Below are positions 9,338 to 18,954 of a stretch of DNA of 64,000 nt, one piece after another (position 1 is the stretch's first letter; every line of letters starts with the position of its first letter). This DNA comes from Flavobacterium sp. N502536 (GTDB lineage Bacteria; Bacteroidota; Bacteroidia; Flavobacteriales; Flavobacteriaceae), in assembly GCF_025947345.1 (NCBI RefSeq), contig NZ_CP110011.1, forward strand, positions 4,774,001 through 4,838,000. The letters are read 5' to 3'. Both the position numbers and the translations under genes were made by a program. The notes under the pieces were generated by a model that saw nothing but the letters and a program-made list of their open reading frames with translations, was not told where the DNA came from and searched no databases.

Positions 9338-9362
9338 AAATGACAAATTGAATTGGTCATTT
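9338..9362. promoter_or_regulatory. Inverted repeat in the kinase/efflux divergent region
   Basis: AAATGACAAATT, one base, AATTGGTCATTT: 12-base arms with one mismatch. It is centred about 70 bases from the kinase start and about 97 bases from the TolC start. It is a candidate site for the LytTR regulator or another repressor of the pump. Confidence 0.45.
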
Positions 9363-9410
9363 ATAATCGTATTACATCATTTAAGAAGGCTTTTATCCGT
9401 GCAAGTAAAA

Positions 9411-9418
9411 TAATTTTG
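9411..9418 (+). promoter_or_regulatory. -7 box of the TolC-RND-adaptor operon
   Basis: TAATTTTG matches TAnnTTTG, 28 bases before the start codon at 9447. No clear -33 element is seen, which would suit an activator-dependent promoter. Confidence 0.4.
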
Positions 9419-9446
9419 AGAGATCAAATTCATACCCATTAACTTT

Positions 9447-10829
9447 ATGTATTTCAAAAAAATTACTTTGTTAGTTTTCTTGATTTTTGCTTGTGGTAGT
9501 TATGCGCAAACCCTGTCTTTAAAAGAAGCCATAAAAACAGGTTTGGAAAACTACGGTTCCATCAAAGCAAAAAGCAATTACACCAATGCGTCACGCGAAA
9601 GCCTCAAACAGTCCAAACGTGATTACCTGCCTAATCTTAACCTATCGGCGCAACAGGATTACGGAACTGTAAACGGACAAAACGGACCTCTTTATGGCTT
9701 TGGAGGTTTAGGAGTTGCTTCGTCAGGATTGCCGTTACCACAACAAAACTGGAACTCCGCTTTTGGCGCTTTGTATCTGGTGAACATGAACTGGGATTTT
9801 TTCACTTTCGGAAAAACGCAGGAAAGGATCAATTTGGCTAAAATCGATGTTCAGGCCAAAGAAAAAGATCTAAAGCAAGAACAGTTTCAGCAGGAGATCA
9901 AGATTTCGGCAGCCTATCTGAACTTACTGGCAAGTCAAAGATTACTTATTTCACAGCAAAAGAACCTGAGCCGTGCCGAGATTTTTAAGAAAACAGCCGT
10001 TGCCCGTGTTAAAAACGGATTATTGGCTGGAGTTGACTCGACTTTGGCCACTGCCGAAGTTTCAAAAGCCAAAATCGCTTTGAATCTGGCTAAAAATTTC
10101 GTCAAAGAACAAAACAGCAAATTAGTCGATTTGATGGGGGTTGCTCCTCAGGATTTTATTACAGACACTTTATTTGTGAATCAAATTCCAAAACAACTAT
10201 TAACCGGAGTCGCTTCAGATAGTTTGCATCCTTTATTGCAATTATACAAAACAAAAATCGATTACAGCAACCAGCAGGTTAACGTATACAAACGTTTTTA
10301 CTACCCAACGATGACTGCATTTGGGGTACTGCAAACCAGAGCTTCAGGGTTTGATTCGGCTTATGCATCCGATCAGACAGCTTTTACCCGAAACTACTGG
10401 GACGGCGTAAACCCGGATCGTACCAATTATTTGGTTGGAATTGGAATCACCTGGAACCTGACCACTCCGTTCCGAATGAGCAGACAGGTAAGTGCCCAGA
10501 AATATGTTTCGCAAGGTTTACAGGAAGAATACAACCAGGCCGACAGGGAATTGAAATCGCAGCTGGCACTAGCCGATGATAAAATAAAAATTACGCTGGA
10601 TAACTATGCCGAAGCACCAATTCAGGTCAATGCAGCACAGAAAGCCTATCTGCAAAAATCGACTTTGTACAAAAATGGGTTAACCGATTTAACCGATATT
10701 ACCCAAACGCTCTACACCTTAAATCGTGCCGAAATTGACCGTGATATCGTCAACAACAATGTATGGCAGTCGTTTTTGCTGAAAGTAGCAGCTACTGGCA
10801 ATTTTGACTTATTTATAAATGAATTTTAA
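9447..10829 (+). CDS. TolC-family outer membrane efflux protein
   Basis: A 460-residue outer membrane channel, first gene of a tripartite efflux operon. The signal peptide (to about residue 21) ends GSYAQ; the rest shows the repeated amphipathic helices and alternating beta segments of the OEP family. It lacks a lipobox cysteine, unlike the second system's channel at 29968. The permease gene starts 12 bases downstream. Confidence 0.88.
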   Translation: MYFKKITLLVFLIFACGSYAQTLSLKEAIKTGLENYGSIKAKSNYTNASRESLKQSKRDYLPNLNLSAQQDYGTVNGQNGPLYGFGGLGVASSGLPLPQQNWNSAFGALYLVNMNWDFFTFGKTQERINLAKIDVQAKEKDLKQEQFQQEIKISAAYLNLLASQRLLISQQKNLSRAEIFKKTAVARVKNGLLAGVDSTLATAEVSKAKIALNLAKNFVKEQNSKLVDLMGVAPQDFITDTLFVNQIPKQLLTGVASDSLHPLLQLYKTKIDYSNQQVNVYKRFYYPTMTAFGVLQTRASGFDSAYASDQTAFTRNYWDGVNPDRTNYLVGIGITWNLTTPFRMSRQVSAQKYVSQGLQEEYNQADRELKSQLALADDKIKITLDNYAEAPIQVNAAQKAYLQKSTLYKNGLTDLTDITQTLYTLNRAEIDRDIVNNNVWQSFLLKVAATGNFDLFINEF

Positions 10830-10841
10830 TTACAGATCCTA

Positions 10842-13800
10842 ATGAATTTAATCCGTTTTGCACTCCGCAAACCCATCTCCATCTTAGTATTGGTTGCGGG
10901 TTTATTTTTCTTCGGAATTGGTGCCATCAAGGACATTAAGGTAGATATTCTGCCAAAAATGAACCTTCCGGTTATCTATATCGCCCATCCGTTTGGAGGT
11001 TATACACCTGACCAGATGGAGGCTTACTTTGCTAAAAACTATGTCAACATTTTACCCTTTGCCAATGGAGTAAAATCAGTTGAAACCAAGAATACACAAG
11101 GGTTAATGATCATGAAATTAACCTACTATGAGAACACCAATATGGCACAGGCAGCAGCCGAACTGAGTGCTTTATCCAATAGAATTCAGGCGGCCTTTCC
11201 TCCGGGAACGCAGCCTCCGTTTATCATTCGTTTTGATGCTTCTTCCCTGCCTATCGGACAATTGGTTTTAAGCAGTAAAATACGTTCTAATAACGAATTG
11301 CAGGATTTGGCCAACGTTTATGTGCGTGCCTCGTTTACCTCCATTCCCGGTTTATTATCTCCGGCACCATTTGGCGGAAGCCCAAGAACTGTAGAGGTAA
11401 ATGTCGATCCCGATTTACTGCGTTCGCACAATATGACACCGGATCAGGTGGTTGAAGCCATTCGGGTAAACAATCAGACTGCACCTTCAGGAAATGTTAG
11501 AATTGGAGACAAAAACTATATTACGCCAACGAATAACACCATCAAAGAAATTAAGGATTTTGAAAAAATTCCATTATTCAAAGGTGGCGTACAAAACCTG
11601 ACCTTAGGCGATGTGGCAACCGTAAAAGATGGTGCCGATATTACAAACGGTTACGCTTTAGTGAATGGTAAACGTTCCGTATACATCAGTATTGCGAAAG
11701 CGGGAGATGCTTCGACCTGGGATGTTGTTCAGAAACTGAAAGCCGAATTGCCAAAAATTCAGAGTACCTTACCTGAAGACGTAAAATTGTCTTATGAGTT
11801 TGACCAGTCTGTTTATGTAATCAACTCCGTTAAAAGTTTGATTACCGAAGGAATTATCGGAGCCGTTTTAACCGGTTTGATGGTTTTACTTTTCCTGGGA
11901 GACAAACGTGCTGCCTTAATTGTAATTCTAACCATTCCGATTTCGATTATTTCAGGAGTTTTATTTCTGAAACTCTTTGGACAAACCATCAACTTAATGT
12001 CTTTAAGCGGATTGGCTTTGGCAATTGGAATTTTAGTAGACGAAAGTACCGTAACGATCGAAAATATCCATCAGCATCTCGACATGGGCAAACCCAAGGC
12101 ACTCGCTATCTGGGACGCTTGTCAGGAAATTGCATTGCCTAAGTTATTAATCCTGCTTTGTATACTCGCGGTTTTTGCACCGGCCTTTACAATGGTCGGA
12201 ATTCCGGGAGCCCTGTTCCTTCCTTTAGCTTTAGCGATTGGATTCTCTATGGTAATTTCGTTTTTACTGTCTCAGACTTTTGTGCCTGTAATGGCCAACT
12301 GGCTGATGAAAGGACACGCCAAACACGAACATGGTCCTGAAATTACAGACGATGAAGCCGAATTTAATGATTGCGGTTTAACTCCCGAATCTGAAAAAGA
12401 CCTCATCACACAGAAAAAAGCCTACGTTGAAAGAGAAGATACCGACAACAACGGGAAAATTAGCGCTTTCGAACGTTTTAGAATTCGTTTTATGCGAACG
12501 CTGGATCGTTTATTTCCTTATAAAAAAGCAACAAGTTTGATTTACCTGATTGCCATAAGCTGTCTTGCCGCCATAATGATCACTTTTATCGGAAAAGATG
12601 TTTTTCCGAAAGTAAATTCAAGTCAGTTTCAATTAAGAATGAGGGCTGCCGACGGAACCCGTATCGAGCGAACCGAGGAAAAATCAATATTGGTTTTAAA
12701 AGAAATTAATAAAATGGTTGGCAAAGAACATGTCGGAATTACCTCTGTATATGTAGGACAGCACCCTTCATTGTTCTCCATCAACCCTATTTATCTTTTT
12801 ACAGCAGGACCGCATGAAGCTGTTTTTCAGGTGAGTTTAAAAGACTACCATGTTGACATGGATGAATTTAAAGACGATCTGAGAGCCCGTATCAAAAAAA
12901 TCCTTCCGGATGTGAAGCTTTCTTTTGAACCTATCGAACTTACTGATAAAGTATTGAGTCAGGGATCACCTACTCCTATTGAAATCAGAATTGCCGGAAA
13001 AGACAAAAAACGAAACGAGCTGTATGCCAATCAGATTGTTGAAAAGCTTCAAAAAATACACTATTTCAGAGATGTTCAAATCGGACAGCCTATTCACTAT
13101 CCGGCCTTAAATATAGACATCGACCGAACCCGTGCTGCCGAATTAGGTGTAGACATGAACGACATTTCGCGTTCGTTGATTGCTTCCACCTCATCGTCAA
13201 GATATACCGAAAAAAATACCTGGATTGATGAAAAAACTGGTTTATCGGTTGCTGTGCAGGTACAGGTACCGCTGAATCAGATGAAAAACAAAACCGATAT
13301 CGGAGAAATTCCGGTACTAAAAAATTCGCTTCGTCCGGTATTAAGCGATGTTGCGAAAATTACACCTACCACAGTCAATGGTGAAAATGACAATTTAGGG
13401 GCTATGCCATACATTACCGTTACAGCAAACATCAACCAGACCGATTTGGGGACGGCTTCTAAAGATGTGGCTGCAACCATAAACGCATTGGGAGAACTAC
13501 CGCGTGGTTTGTTCATCAATCCAATTGGTTTGAGTAAAGTATTGGAAGAAACATTAAGCAGTTTACAAGTAGGGTTATTGGTTGCCATTATTGTAATCTT
13601 CTTAATGTTAGCCGCTAATTTTCAGTCCTTCAAAGTTTCATTGGTCATTTTAACCACCGTTCCGGCAGTAGTTTTAGGTGCCTTATTGATGCTGACGATC
13701 ACAGGTTCAACCTTAAACTTACAGTCCTACATGGGAATCATTATGTCCGTTGGAGTTTCGATTGCCAATGCCGTTTTATTGGTCACCAATGCCGAACAGC

Positions 13801-14138
13801 TGCGCAAGCGAAATGGCAATGCTTTAGAATCGGCTCGTGAAGCTGCGGCACTGCGTCTGCGTCCGATTATCATGACCTCTGTGGCGATGATCGCGGGAAT
13901 GCTTCCAATGGCGATTGGTCATGGCGAAGGTGGCGATCAGGTTTCTCCATTAGGAAGAGCCGTGATTGGCGGATTGTTATTCTCGACCGTCACCGTTTTA
14001 TTAATTTTGCCATTAATATTTGCCTGGGCACAGGAGCATACCACGACACAATCGGTTTCTTTAGATCCCGAAGACGAAGAAAGTATTCACTATATTTCAT
14101 CATTAAATCCAAAAAGCGGAATCGCCAAAAAACACTAG
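10842..14138 (+). CDS. RND efflux permease with an EF-hand loop
   Basis: A 1098-residue inner membrane RND pump. It has the usual two-fold layout: a first helix, a large periplasmic domain, helices 2-6, a cytoplasmic loop, a second periplasmic domain, and helices 8-12. Two things are unusual. The central loop carries a 12-residue canonical EF-hand (533-544, DTDNNGKISAFE) after an acidic stretch. The proton-relay sites differ from AcrB: the acid pair is Asp400-Glu401 (VDEST) instead of Asp-Asp, and the helix-10 lysine is Ala975 (SIANAVLLV). Substrate unknown; control is probably by the divergent LytS/LytTR pair. Confidence 0.92.
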   Translation: MNLIRFALRKPISILVLVAGLFFFGIGAIKDIKVDILPKMNLPVIYIAHPFGGYTPDQMEAYFAKNYVNILPFANGVKSVETKNTQGLMIMKLTYYENTNMAQAAAELSALSNRIQAAFPPGTQPPFIIRFDASSLPIGQLVLSSKIRSNNELQDLANVYVRASFTSIPGLLSPAPFGGSPRTVEVNVDPDLLRSHNMTPDQVVEAIRVNNQTAPSGNVRIGDKNYITPTNNTIKEIKDFEKIPLFKGGVQNLTLGDVATVKDGADITNGYALVNGKRSVYISIAKAGDASTWDVVQKLKAELPKIQSTLPEDVKLSYEFDQSVYVINSVKSLITEGIIGAVLTGLMVLLFLGDKRAALIVILTIPISIISGVLFLKLFGQTINLMSLSGLALAIGILVDESTVTIENIHQHLDMGKPKALAIWDACQEIALPKLLILLCILAVFAPAFTMVGIPGALFLPLALAIGFSMVISFLLSQTFVPVMANWLMKGHAKHEHGPEITDDEAEFNDCGLTPESEKDLITQKKAYVEREDTDNNGKISAFERFRIRFMRTLDRLFPYKKATSLIYLIAISCLAAIMITFIGKDVFPKVNSSQFQLRMRAADGTRIERTEEKSILVLKEINKMVGKEHVGITSVYVGQHPSLFSINPIYLFTAGPHEAVFQVSLKDYHVDMDEFKDDLRARIKKILPDVKLSFEPIELTDKVLSQGSPTPIEIRIAGKDKKRNELYANQIVEKLQKIHYFRDVQIGQPIHYPALNIDIDRTRAAELGVDMNDISRSLIASTSSSRYTEKNTWIDEKTGLSVAVQVQVPLNQMKNKTDIGEIPVLKNSLRPVLSDVAKITPTTVNGENDNLGAMPYITVTANINQTDLGTASKDVAATINALGELPRGLFINPIGLSKVLEETLSSLQVGLLVAIIVIFLMLAANFQSFKVSLVILTTVPAVVLGALLMLTITGSTLNLQSYMGIIMSVGVSIANAVLLVTNAEQLRKRNGNALESAREAAALRLRPIIMTSVAMIAGMLPMAIGHGEGGDQVSPLGRAVIGGLLFSTVTVLLILPLIFAWAQEHTTTQSVSLDPEDEESIHYISSLNPKSGIAKKH

Positions 14139-14187
14139 TTAAAAGCGACAACCTAAATGACCCATAAAAAAATAAATTTCACCTTTT

Positions 14188-15276
14188 ATGAAAAATAAAT
14201 TCATACAATCGACCGCATTACTTTTTGTAGCCGTATTTCTTCTAACCGCCTGTAATTCGAAGAAAGAAGAAACCGTTGCAGCCGAAATTGAACCTAAAAC
14301 AGAAACCTTTCTTTTACAAAAAGAAAAACTGACTACAGCCTTGCGCCTGCCAGCCGAGTTAACCGGTTTCCAGCAAGTAGACTTGTACGCCAAAGTAAGC
14401 AGTTTTGTAAAATTGCTGAAAGTAGACATTGGTTCGAAAGTAAAAAAAGGACAGCTTTTAATCATTCTCGAAGCTCCCGAGATCAGTTCTCAACTGGCGG
14501 CTGCCGAATCAAGATTAAAATCGATGGAAGCCATTTATGCGACCAGCAAAAGCACCTACAACCGCCTGTACGAAACCAGTAAAGTTGAAGGAACAATTTC
14601 TAAAAATGATCTAGAAATGGCCAACGGAAAGAAAAACTCCGACTACGCGCAATATCAGGCCGCAATTGCAGCCCACAAAGAAGTGTCGATCATGAGAGGC
14701 TACCTTGAAATCCGTGCTCCTTTTGACGGAGTTGTAGCCGCCAGAAATGTAAATTTAGGAACCTTTGTAGGTCCAGCAGGAAAAGGTTCTGACTTGCCTT
14801 TACTTACCATTCAGCAGCAGGACAAATTGCGTTTGGCCGTTTCTGTTCCTGAATTGTATACGGGATATCTACACAATGGCGACGAAATGAGTTTTAATGT
14901 AAAATCATTACCAGACACTTTTAAGGCGACTATTCAGAGAATGTCGGGAGCACTCGATTTAAAACTGCGTTCTGAACGTGTCGAAATGGACGTTCACAAC
15001 ACCAAAGCAAATTTATTACCCGGAATGGTAGCCGAAGTGTTATTACCGCTAAATGCGAAAGATAGCACCTTTGTCATTCCGAAATCAGCTTTGGTAAGTT
15101 CCGCTGAAGGTTTGTTTGTGATTAAAGTTGTCAACCACAAAGCCACCAGAGTCGACGTTAAAAAAGGAAGAGAAATCGATGATAAAATTGAAGTCTTTGG
15201 GGATCTAAACCTCCAGGACAAACTGGTAAAAATTGCCAGCGAAGAAACTAAAGAAGGTGATGTTATAAACGAATAA
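14188..15276 (+). CDS. RND efflux periplasmic adaptor (lipoprotein)
   Basis: A 362-residue membrane fusion protein. A lipoprotein signal ends LLTAC with Cys22. The biotinyl-lipoyl half motif VDIGSKVKKGQLLIILEAPE, a short alpha hairpin, the second lipoyl half IRAPFDGVVAARNV and a beta-barrel domain follow in the usual order. It completes the TolC-permease-adaptor operon, which here has the adaptor last rather than first. Confidence 0.9.
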   Translation: MKNKFIQSTALLFVAVFLLTACNSKKEETVAAEIEPKTETFLLQKEKLTTALRLPAELTGFQQVDLYAKVSSFVKLLKVDIGSKVKKGQLLIILEAPEISSQLAAAESRLKSMEAIYATSKSTYNRLYETSKVEGTISKNDLEMANGKKNSDYAQYQAAIAAHKEVSIMRGYLEIRAPFDGVVAARNVNLGTFVGPAGKGSDLPLLTIQQQDKLRLAVSVPELYTGYLHNGDEMSFNVKSLPDTFKATIQRMSGALDLKLRSERVEMDVHNTKANLLPGMVAEVLLPLNAKDSTFVIPKSALVSSAEGLFVIKVVNHKATRVDVKKGREIDDKIEVFGDLNLQDKLVKIASEETKEGDVINE

Positions 15277-15357
15277 CCTGCGTTTTACTTTCTATAGTAG
15301 TTTATTACAAACTGTACGCATTCTTTAGGAGTGTAAATTTAAAAAATCGCCTTAAAG

Positions 15358-15391
15358 ACAGTTCCTCTTTTTGGAGGGACTGTTTTTTTTT
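15358..15391 (+). terminator. Rho-independent terminator of the first efflux operon
   Basis: ACAGTTCCTC pairs with GGAGGGACTGT, followed by T9. A textbook intrinsic terminator. Confidence 0.85.
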
Positions 15392-15469
15392 GTTTAGGCA
15401 CTTTCCAATATTATCATAATTTTTACTATTTGTAAGAAAAAATGATATATTTGAAAAAAGCTATATATT

Positions 15470-17629
15470 ATGAATCAAGATTTTTCCGCTGACAGACCCA
15501 TTTCAAAACAAATCGAAGACAAATTTCAGCGTTTTGAGTTTGCTAAAAGAGTGGCAACTACAATAAATAATAGAAAAAATGAAGATTGTATTGTAATTGG
15601 ATTATATGGAGCTTGGGGAGAAGGTAAAACCTCTTTGCTAAATTTTATAGAATCAGAATTATTAAAAAATGAAAACATACTTTGTGTTAAATTTAATCCT
15701 TGGCGCTACACAGATGAAAATGCACTCTTAAATCAGTTCTTCCAAAAGCTAGCTGACACTTTAGATTCTAATCTAAAAACTAAAAAAGAGAAAGCGGGAG
15801 AAGTCTTAAAAAAATATGGGAAGTTAATTAACTTAGAATTACCTGTAGTTGGTAACATTGGTGAAACACTAGCAAACACTGGAAATATTTTAGATAGCGC
15901 AGATATAGAAGAGTTGAAAAGCCGACTTGAGGAAATTCTAAAAAAAACAAATAGTAAAATTGTCATTTTTATAGATGATATCGATCGATTAGATAAAATT
16001 GAAATTCATTCTATTTTTAGATTAGTTAAATTAACTGCTGATTTTACAAACACAACATATATTCTATCTTTCGATGAAGAAATGGTATCTGCTGCAATTG
16101 GAGAACGCTTTGGTCAAGGTGACCAAAGATCAGGACAAAATTTCCTTGAAAAAATAATTCAAGTTCCTTTAAAAATACCTTCAGCACAACCCGAATCACT
16201 AAAAGATTTTTGCTTTGAAATAGTAGATAATGCTATAAATTCAAACAACATAAAAATTACAGAGGAAGAAATACGACGATTTGTTTATCAATTTACAACA
16301 AATGTATTAGTTCGTCTAGATACTCCTCGACTGGCAATTAGATATGGAAACACAATTTCATTTTCAATGCCACTTTTATATAAGGAGGTAAATATTGTTG
16401 ACTTATTATTAATTGAAGCACTTAAAATATTTTACTCTGAATATTACTTATTTGTAAAAACTAACTCAGAGTTATTCATTGCATCATCAAATACAGTTTT
16501 AGGAAAAGATAGTATAGAATCAAGGCAACAACTGCTAGATAATTTAGGGAAAGAATATACTTCTAGCCAAAAAACTGGTGCTTTAAGACTAATACAAGAA
16601 TTATTTCCTATTAGGCAAGATGATACAATATTTTCATCATTTGATAAAAATATTATTGATACATGGTTTAAAAATAAAAATATAGTTTCTCCAAAATATT
16701 TTAATAAATATTTTAGCTATTCAGTTATGAAAGGAGAAATATCTGATATTGTATTTCAAAACTTTATGGATGAAACTATTTTATTAAAACCAGATGAAGT
16801 TACTCATGCTTTAAAAACTCTAATTGAACAAAGCACTCCAGATAATGTTTTGTATAAATTTAGAAGTATCGAACGAGAAATAGATTGGGGCAAATCAAAG
16901 AAAATCTCAAATTCTATTTGCGATATTTCGGATCTTTTTCCATCCTCGCAGAGGAATTTGTTTTTATCTTTTGGGGCTCCAAAAAGTCAGGCTGCGCTTT
17001 TTATATATCATCTTATTAGAAAACATAATAATAAAGAAGAACAATATCAATTTTCAAAAGAACTATTATCTAGAAAATCAAAATTTGATTTTGCATATGA
17101 TCTGTATGCATGGCTTAAAGGAGAAGATAACGACAAACAAGAATTCTTTACTGATAAAGAGATAATAGAATTAGAAAATATCTTATTAGACAAAGCTCTC
17201 GAAGAATCCAAAAACAATTCTATTTTTCAACAATTTCCAGATTATGCACATGATTTATTTATCATATGGATAAAGAAAGAAAAAAAAGGCTTAAATAAAT
17301 ATATCAAAAATATATTAAATAAAAGTCCAAATGCCCTTTTAGATCTTATTAAAATATATGTGCCAACTGCTACAAGTACGGCCGTAAAAGGTCCTTATAA
17401 ATCAGATTTTTCAGAAGACAATTACAAATATTTCATTTCGTTATTCGATAAAAATTATATTAACAAAATAACAAATAAAATATTTAGCAAAAATGAATTA
17501 GATTCTGAAGAAGTTAAATGGAGAAGAAGACATGAAAGCAAGCAGGATGATATCAATATTATTAGACAATTCAAATACTGGTATAAAAAAGACATATCCT
17601 CAAAAGATTCAAATGTAAATCTTTTATAA
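15470..17629 (+). CDS. KAP-family P-loop NTPase
   Basis: A 719-residue NTPase. Walker A is GAWGEGKTS (47-55) and Walker B is IVIFIDDIDR (164-173), with the following SFDEEMVSAAIGERF typical of the KAP group. Many KAP proteins carry membrane helices inserted between these motifs; here that segment is mostly charged, so the protein looks soluble. The C-terminal 400 residues are Lys/Asn/Ile-rich and unassigned. The gene is more AT-rich than its neighbours and stands alone between two terminators, which suggests horizontal transfer. The founding member PifA of plasmid F excludes phage T7; a defence role here is inference only. TATATTTG at 15446-15453 is its -7 box. Confidence 0.85.
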   Translation: MNQDFSADRPISKQIEDKFQRFEFAKRVATTINNRKNEDCIVIGLYGAWGEGKTSLLNFIESELLKNENILCVKFNPWRYTDENALLNQFFQKLADTLDSNLKTKKEKAGEVLKKYGKLINLELPVVGNIGETLANTGNILDSADIEELKSRLEEILKKTNSKIVIFIDDIDRLDKIEIHSIFRLVKLTADFTNTTYILSFDEEMVSAAIGERFGQGDQRSGQNFLEKIIQVPLKIPSAQPESLKDFCFEIVDNAINSNNIKITEEEIRRFVYQFTTNVLVRLDTPRLAIRYGNTISFSMPLLYKEVNIVDLLLIEALKIFYSEYYLFVKTNSELFIASSNTVLGKDSIESRQQLLDNLGKEYTSSQKTGALRLIQELFPIRQDDTIFSSFDKNIIDTWFKNKNIVSPKYFNKYFSYSVMKGEISDIVFQNFMDETILLKPDEVTHALKTLIEQSTPDNVLYKFRSIEREIDWGKSKKISNSICDISDLFPSSQRNLFLSFGAPKSQAALFIYHLIRKHNNKEEQYQFSKELLSRKSKFDFAYDLYAWLKGEDNDKQEFFTDKEIIELENILLDKALEESKNNSIFQQFPDYAHDLFIIWIKKEKKGLNKYIKNILNKSPNALLDLIKIYVPTATSTAVKGPYKSDFSEDNYKYFISLFDKNYINKITNKIFSKNELDSEEVKWRRRHESKQDDINIIRQFKYWYKKDISSKDSNVNLL

Positions 17630-17655
17630 CTTATTTTAATAAAAATTTAAATTTG

Positions 17656-17692
17656 AAAAAACCTCGATCCTAAAAAAAATCGAGGTTTTTTC
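17656..17692 (+). terminator. Terminator after the KAP NTPase
   Basis: AAAAACCTCGAT pairs with ATCGAGGTTTTT, followed by more T. It closes the single-gene unit. Confidence 0.85.
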
Positions 17693-17838
17693 CATTTCAT
17701 TAACTTTACTCCTCACTCAAATAAGGATTCAAAATCTCAGCCAGTAAAAGCTGTTTTCTAAATTGGTACTTTCTTGTTGAAGCAACTCTTATCCTCTGAT
17801 AACTTCTAAAGCAATTTCAGCAAGTATTTACCGCATTT

Positions 17839-17944
17839 TTGTCATTTCGACCGAAGGGAGAAATCACATACGTGGAGCCACAAAGATTGACAACTTACTT
17901 TGCGGAGTTTCTTGTGTGATTTCTCCCTTCGGTCGAAATGACAA
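17839..17944. repeat. Long palindromic dispersed element (GTCATTTCGA family)
   Basis: Two perfect 30-base inverted arms (17839-17868 and 17915-17944), beginning TTGTCATTTCGACCGAAGGG, flank a 46-base loop containing TTTGCGGAGTTTC. Related copies lie at 34073-34189 and, with rearranged loop, at 31566-31694. It is followed by a tandem CTTGAAA tract. No transposase is encoded. The surrounding stretch 17693-18060 has no gene. Confidence 0.8.
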
Positions 17945-18060
17945 GATTGCGCAAACCTGAAACTTGAAACTTGAAACCACAAACCACCACCAAACAGCCA
18001 CAAAACTTTGCACCTCAGCGCCTTTACGAGAGCATTTCTAAAAAATAACTCTTAAAAAAA

Positions 18061-18091
18061 TTGCGAAACCGAATAGTTGCACGTATATTTG
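18061..18091 (+). promoter_or_regulatory. Promoter of the ArsR-SRPBCC operon
   Basis: TTG (18061-18063), 20-base spacer, TATATTTG (18084-18091), 35 bases before the ATG. Confidence 0.65.
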
Positions 18092-18104
18092 CAACTGATT
18101 GGTT
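18067..18104. promoter_or_regulatory. Paired ArsR-type operators
   Basis: AACCGAATAGTT (18067-18078) and AACTGATTGGTT (18093-18104) are two imperfect inverted repeats of the same AAC-N6-GTT form, 26 bases apart, bracketing the -7 box. They are likely binding sites for the ArsR protein encoded just downstream. Confidence 0.55.
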
Positions 18105-18126
18105 TCTTAATTAAAATCGAAACATC

Positions 18127-18447
18127 ATGAGACGAGACATTTTTCAGGCCATAGCCGACCCGACAAGACGGTCCATTATCGCTTTGATTGCACTGCAGGC
18201 AATGACACCAAACGCCATTGCAGAGAATTTTAACACTACGCGACAATCCATTTCTAAACACCTGCGCATACTTGTAGAATGCAACCTGCTTAAGCAGGAA
18301 CAGCAAGGCAGAGAAATTTACTATTCACTTGAAATTGAAAAAATGAAAGAGATTGATCAATGGTTAGTCCAATTCAGAGCGATTTGGGAAACCAAGTTCA
18401 ATCAGCTTGACGAACTACTAGTAACACTTAAAGAACAGAAAAAATGA
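18127..18447 (+). CDS. ArsR-family transcriptional regulator
   Basis: A 106-residue winged-helix repressor. [18 protein letters not shown] is the standard opening of the SRPBCC-linked ArsR subgroup, and [20 protein letters not shown] is the recognition helix. It lacks the cysteine metal site of ArsR/SmtB metal sensors, so it is probably not a metal sensor. It overlaps the next gene by 4 bases. Confidence 0.9.
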   Translation: MRRDIFQAIADPTRRSIIALIALQAMTPNAIAENFNTTRQSISKHLRILVECNLLKQEQQGREIYYSLEIEKMKEIDQWLVQFRAIWETKFNQLDELLVTLKEQKK

Positions 18448-18941
18448 AAAACGATTTGCAATTTGATTTTACCGTAGACAAAGCCACAAAAACGGTAATC
18501 ATTAACAGAGAATTTAACGCTGAACTTCCGTTGGTTTGGGATGCTTTTACCAAACCGGAACTTCTAGACCAATGGGTGGCACCAAAACCCTGGTCATCTA
18601 AAACAAAACATATGAACTTTGAAGTTGGCGGACGAAGATTTTATGCCATGGTAAGTCCGGAAGGTCTGGAACGCTGGGCGGTTCAGGAATACACTTCAAT
18701 TACTCCAAAAACCAATTTCAAGATGTTCAATACTTTTGCAGACCAGGATGAAAATCGCGAACTGCCTGGTTCCGATTGGGATCATACCTTCAGCGAGCAA
18801 AACGGTATAACAAAAGTGAGTATCTCAATTTTCAATGAATCTTTGGAACGTCTGGAAAAAATGATCGAAATGGGCTTCGAACAAGGCTTTAAAATGAGCA
18901 TTGACAACTTAGACCAATTACTAAAAACGTTATCAGAATAA
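18444..18941 (+). CDS. SRPBCC (AHSA1-like) domain protein
   Basis: A 165-residue START/Bet v1-fold protein. [28 protein letters not shown] and the closing [17 protein letters not shown] are typical of the AHSA1-like group. It overlaps the ArsR gene by 4 bases, a pairing very common in bacteria. The ligand is unknown. Confidence 0.88.
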   Translation: MKNDLQFDFTVDKATKTVIINREFNAELPLVWDAFTKPELLDQWVAPKPWSSKTKHMNFEVGGRRFYAMVSPEGLERWAVQEYTSITPKTNFKMFNTFADQDENRELPGSDWDHTFSEQNGITKVSISIFNESLERLEKMIEMGFEQGFKMSIDNLDQLLKTLSE

Positions 18942-18954
18942 TAAATAGAAACGC

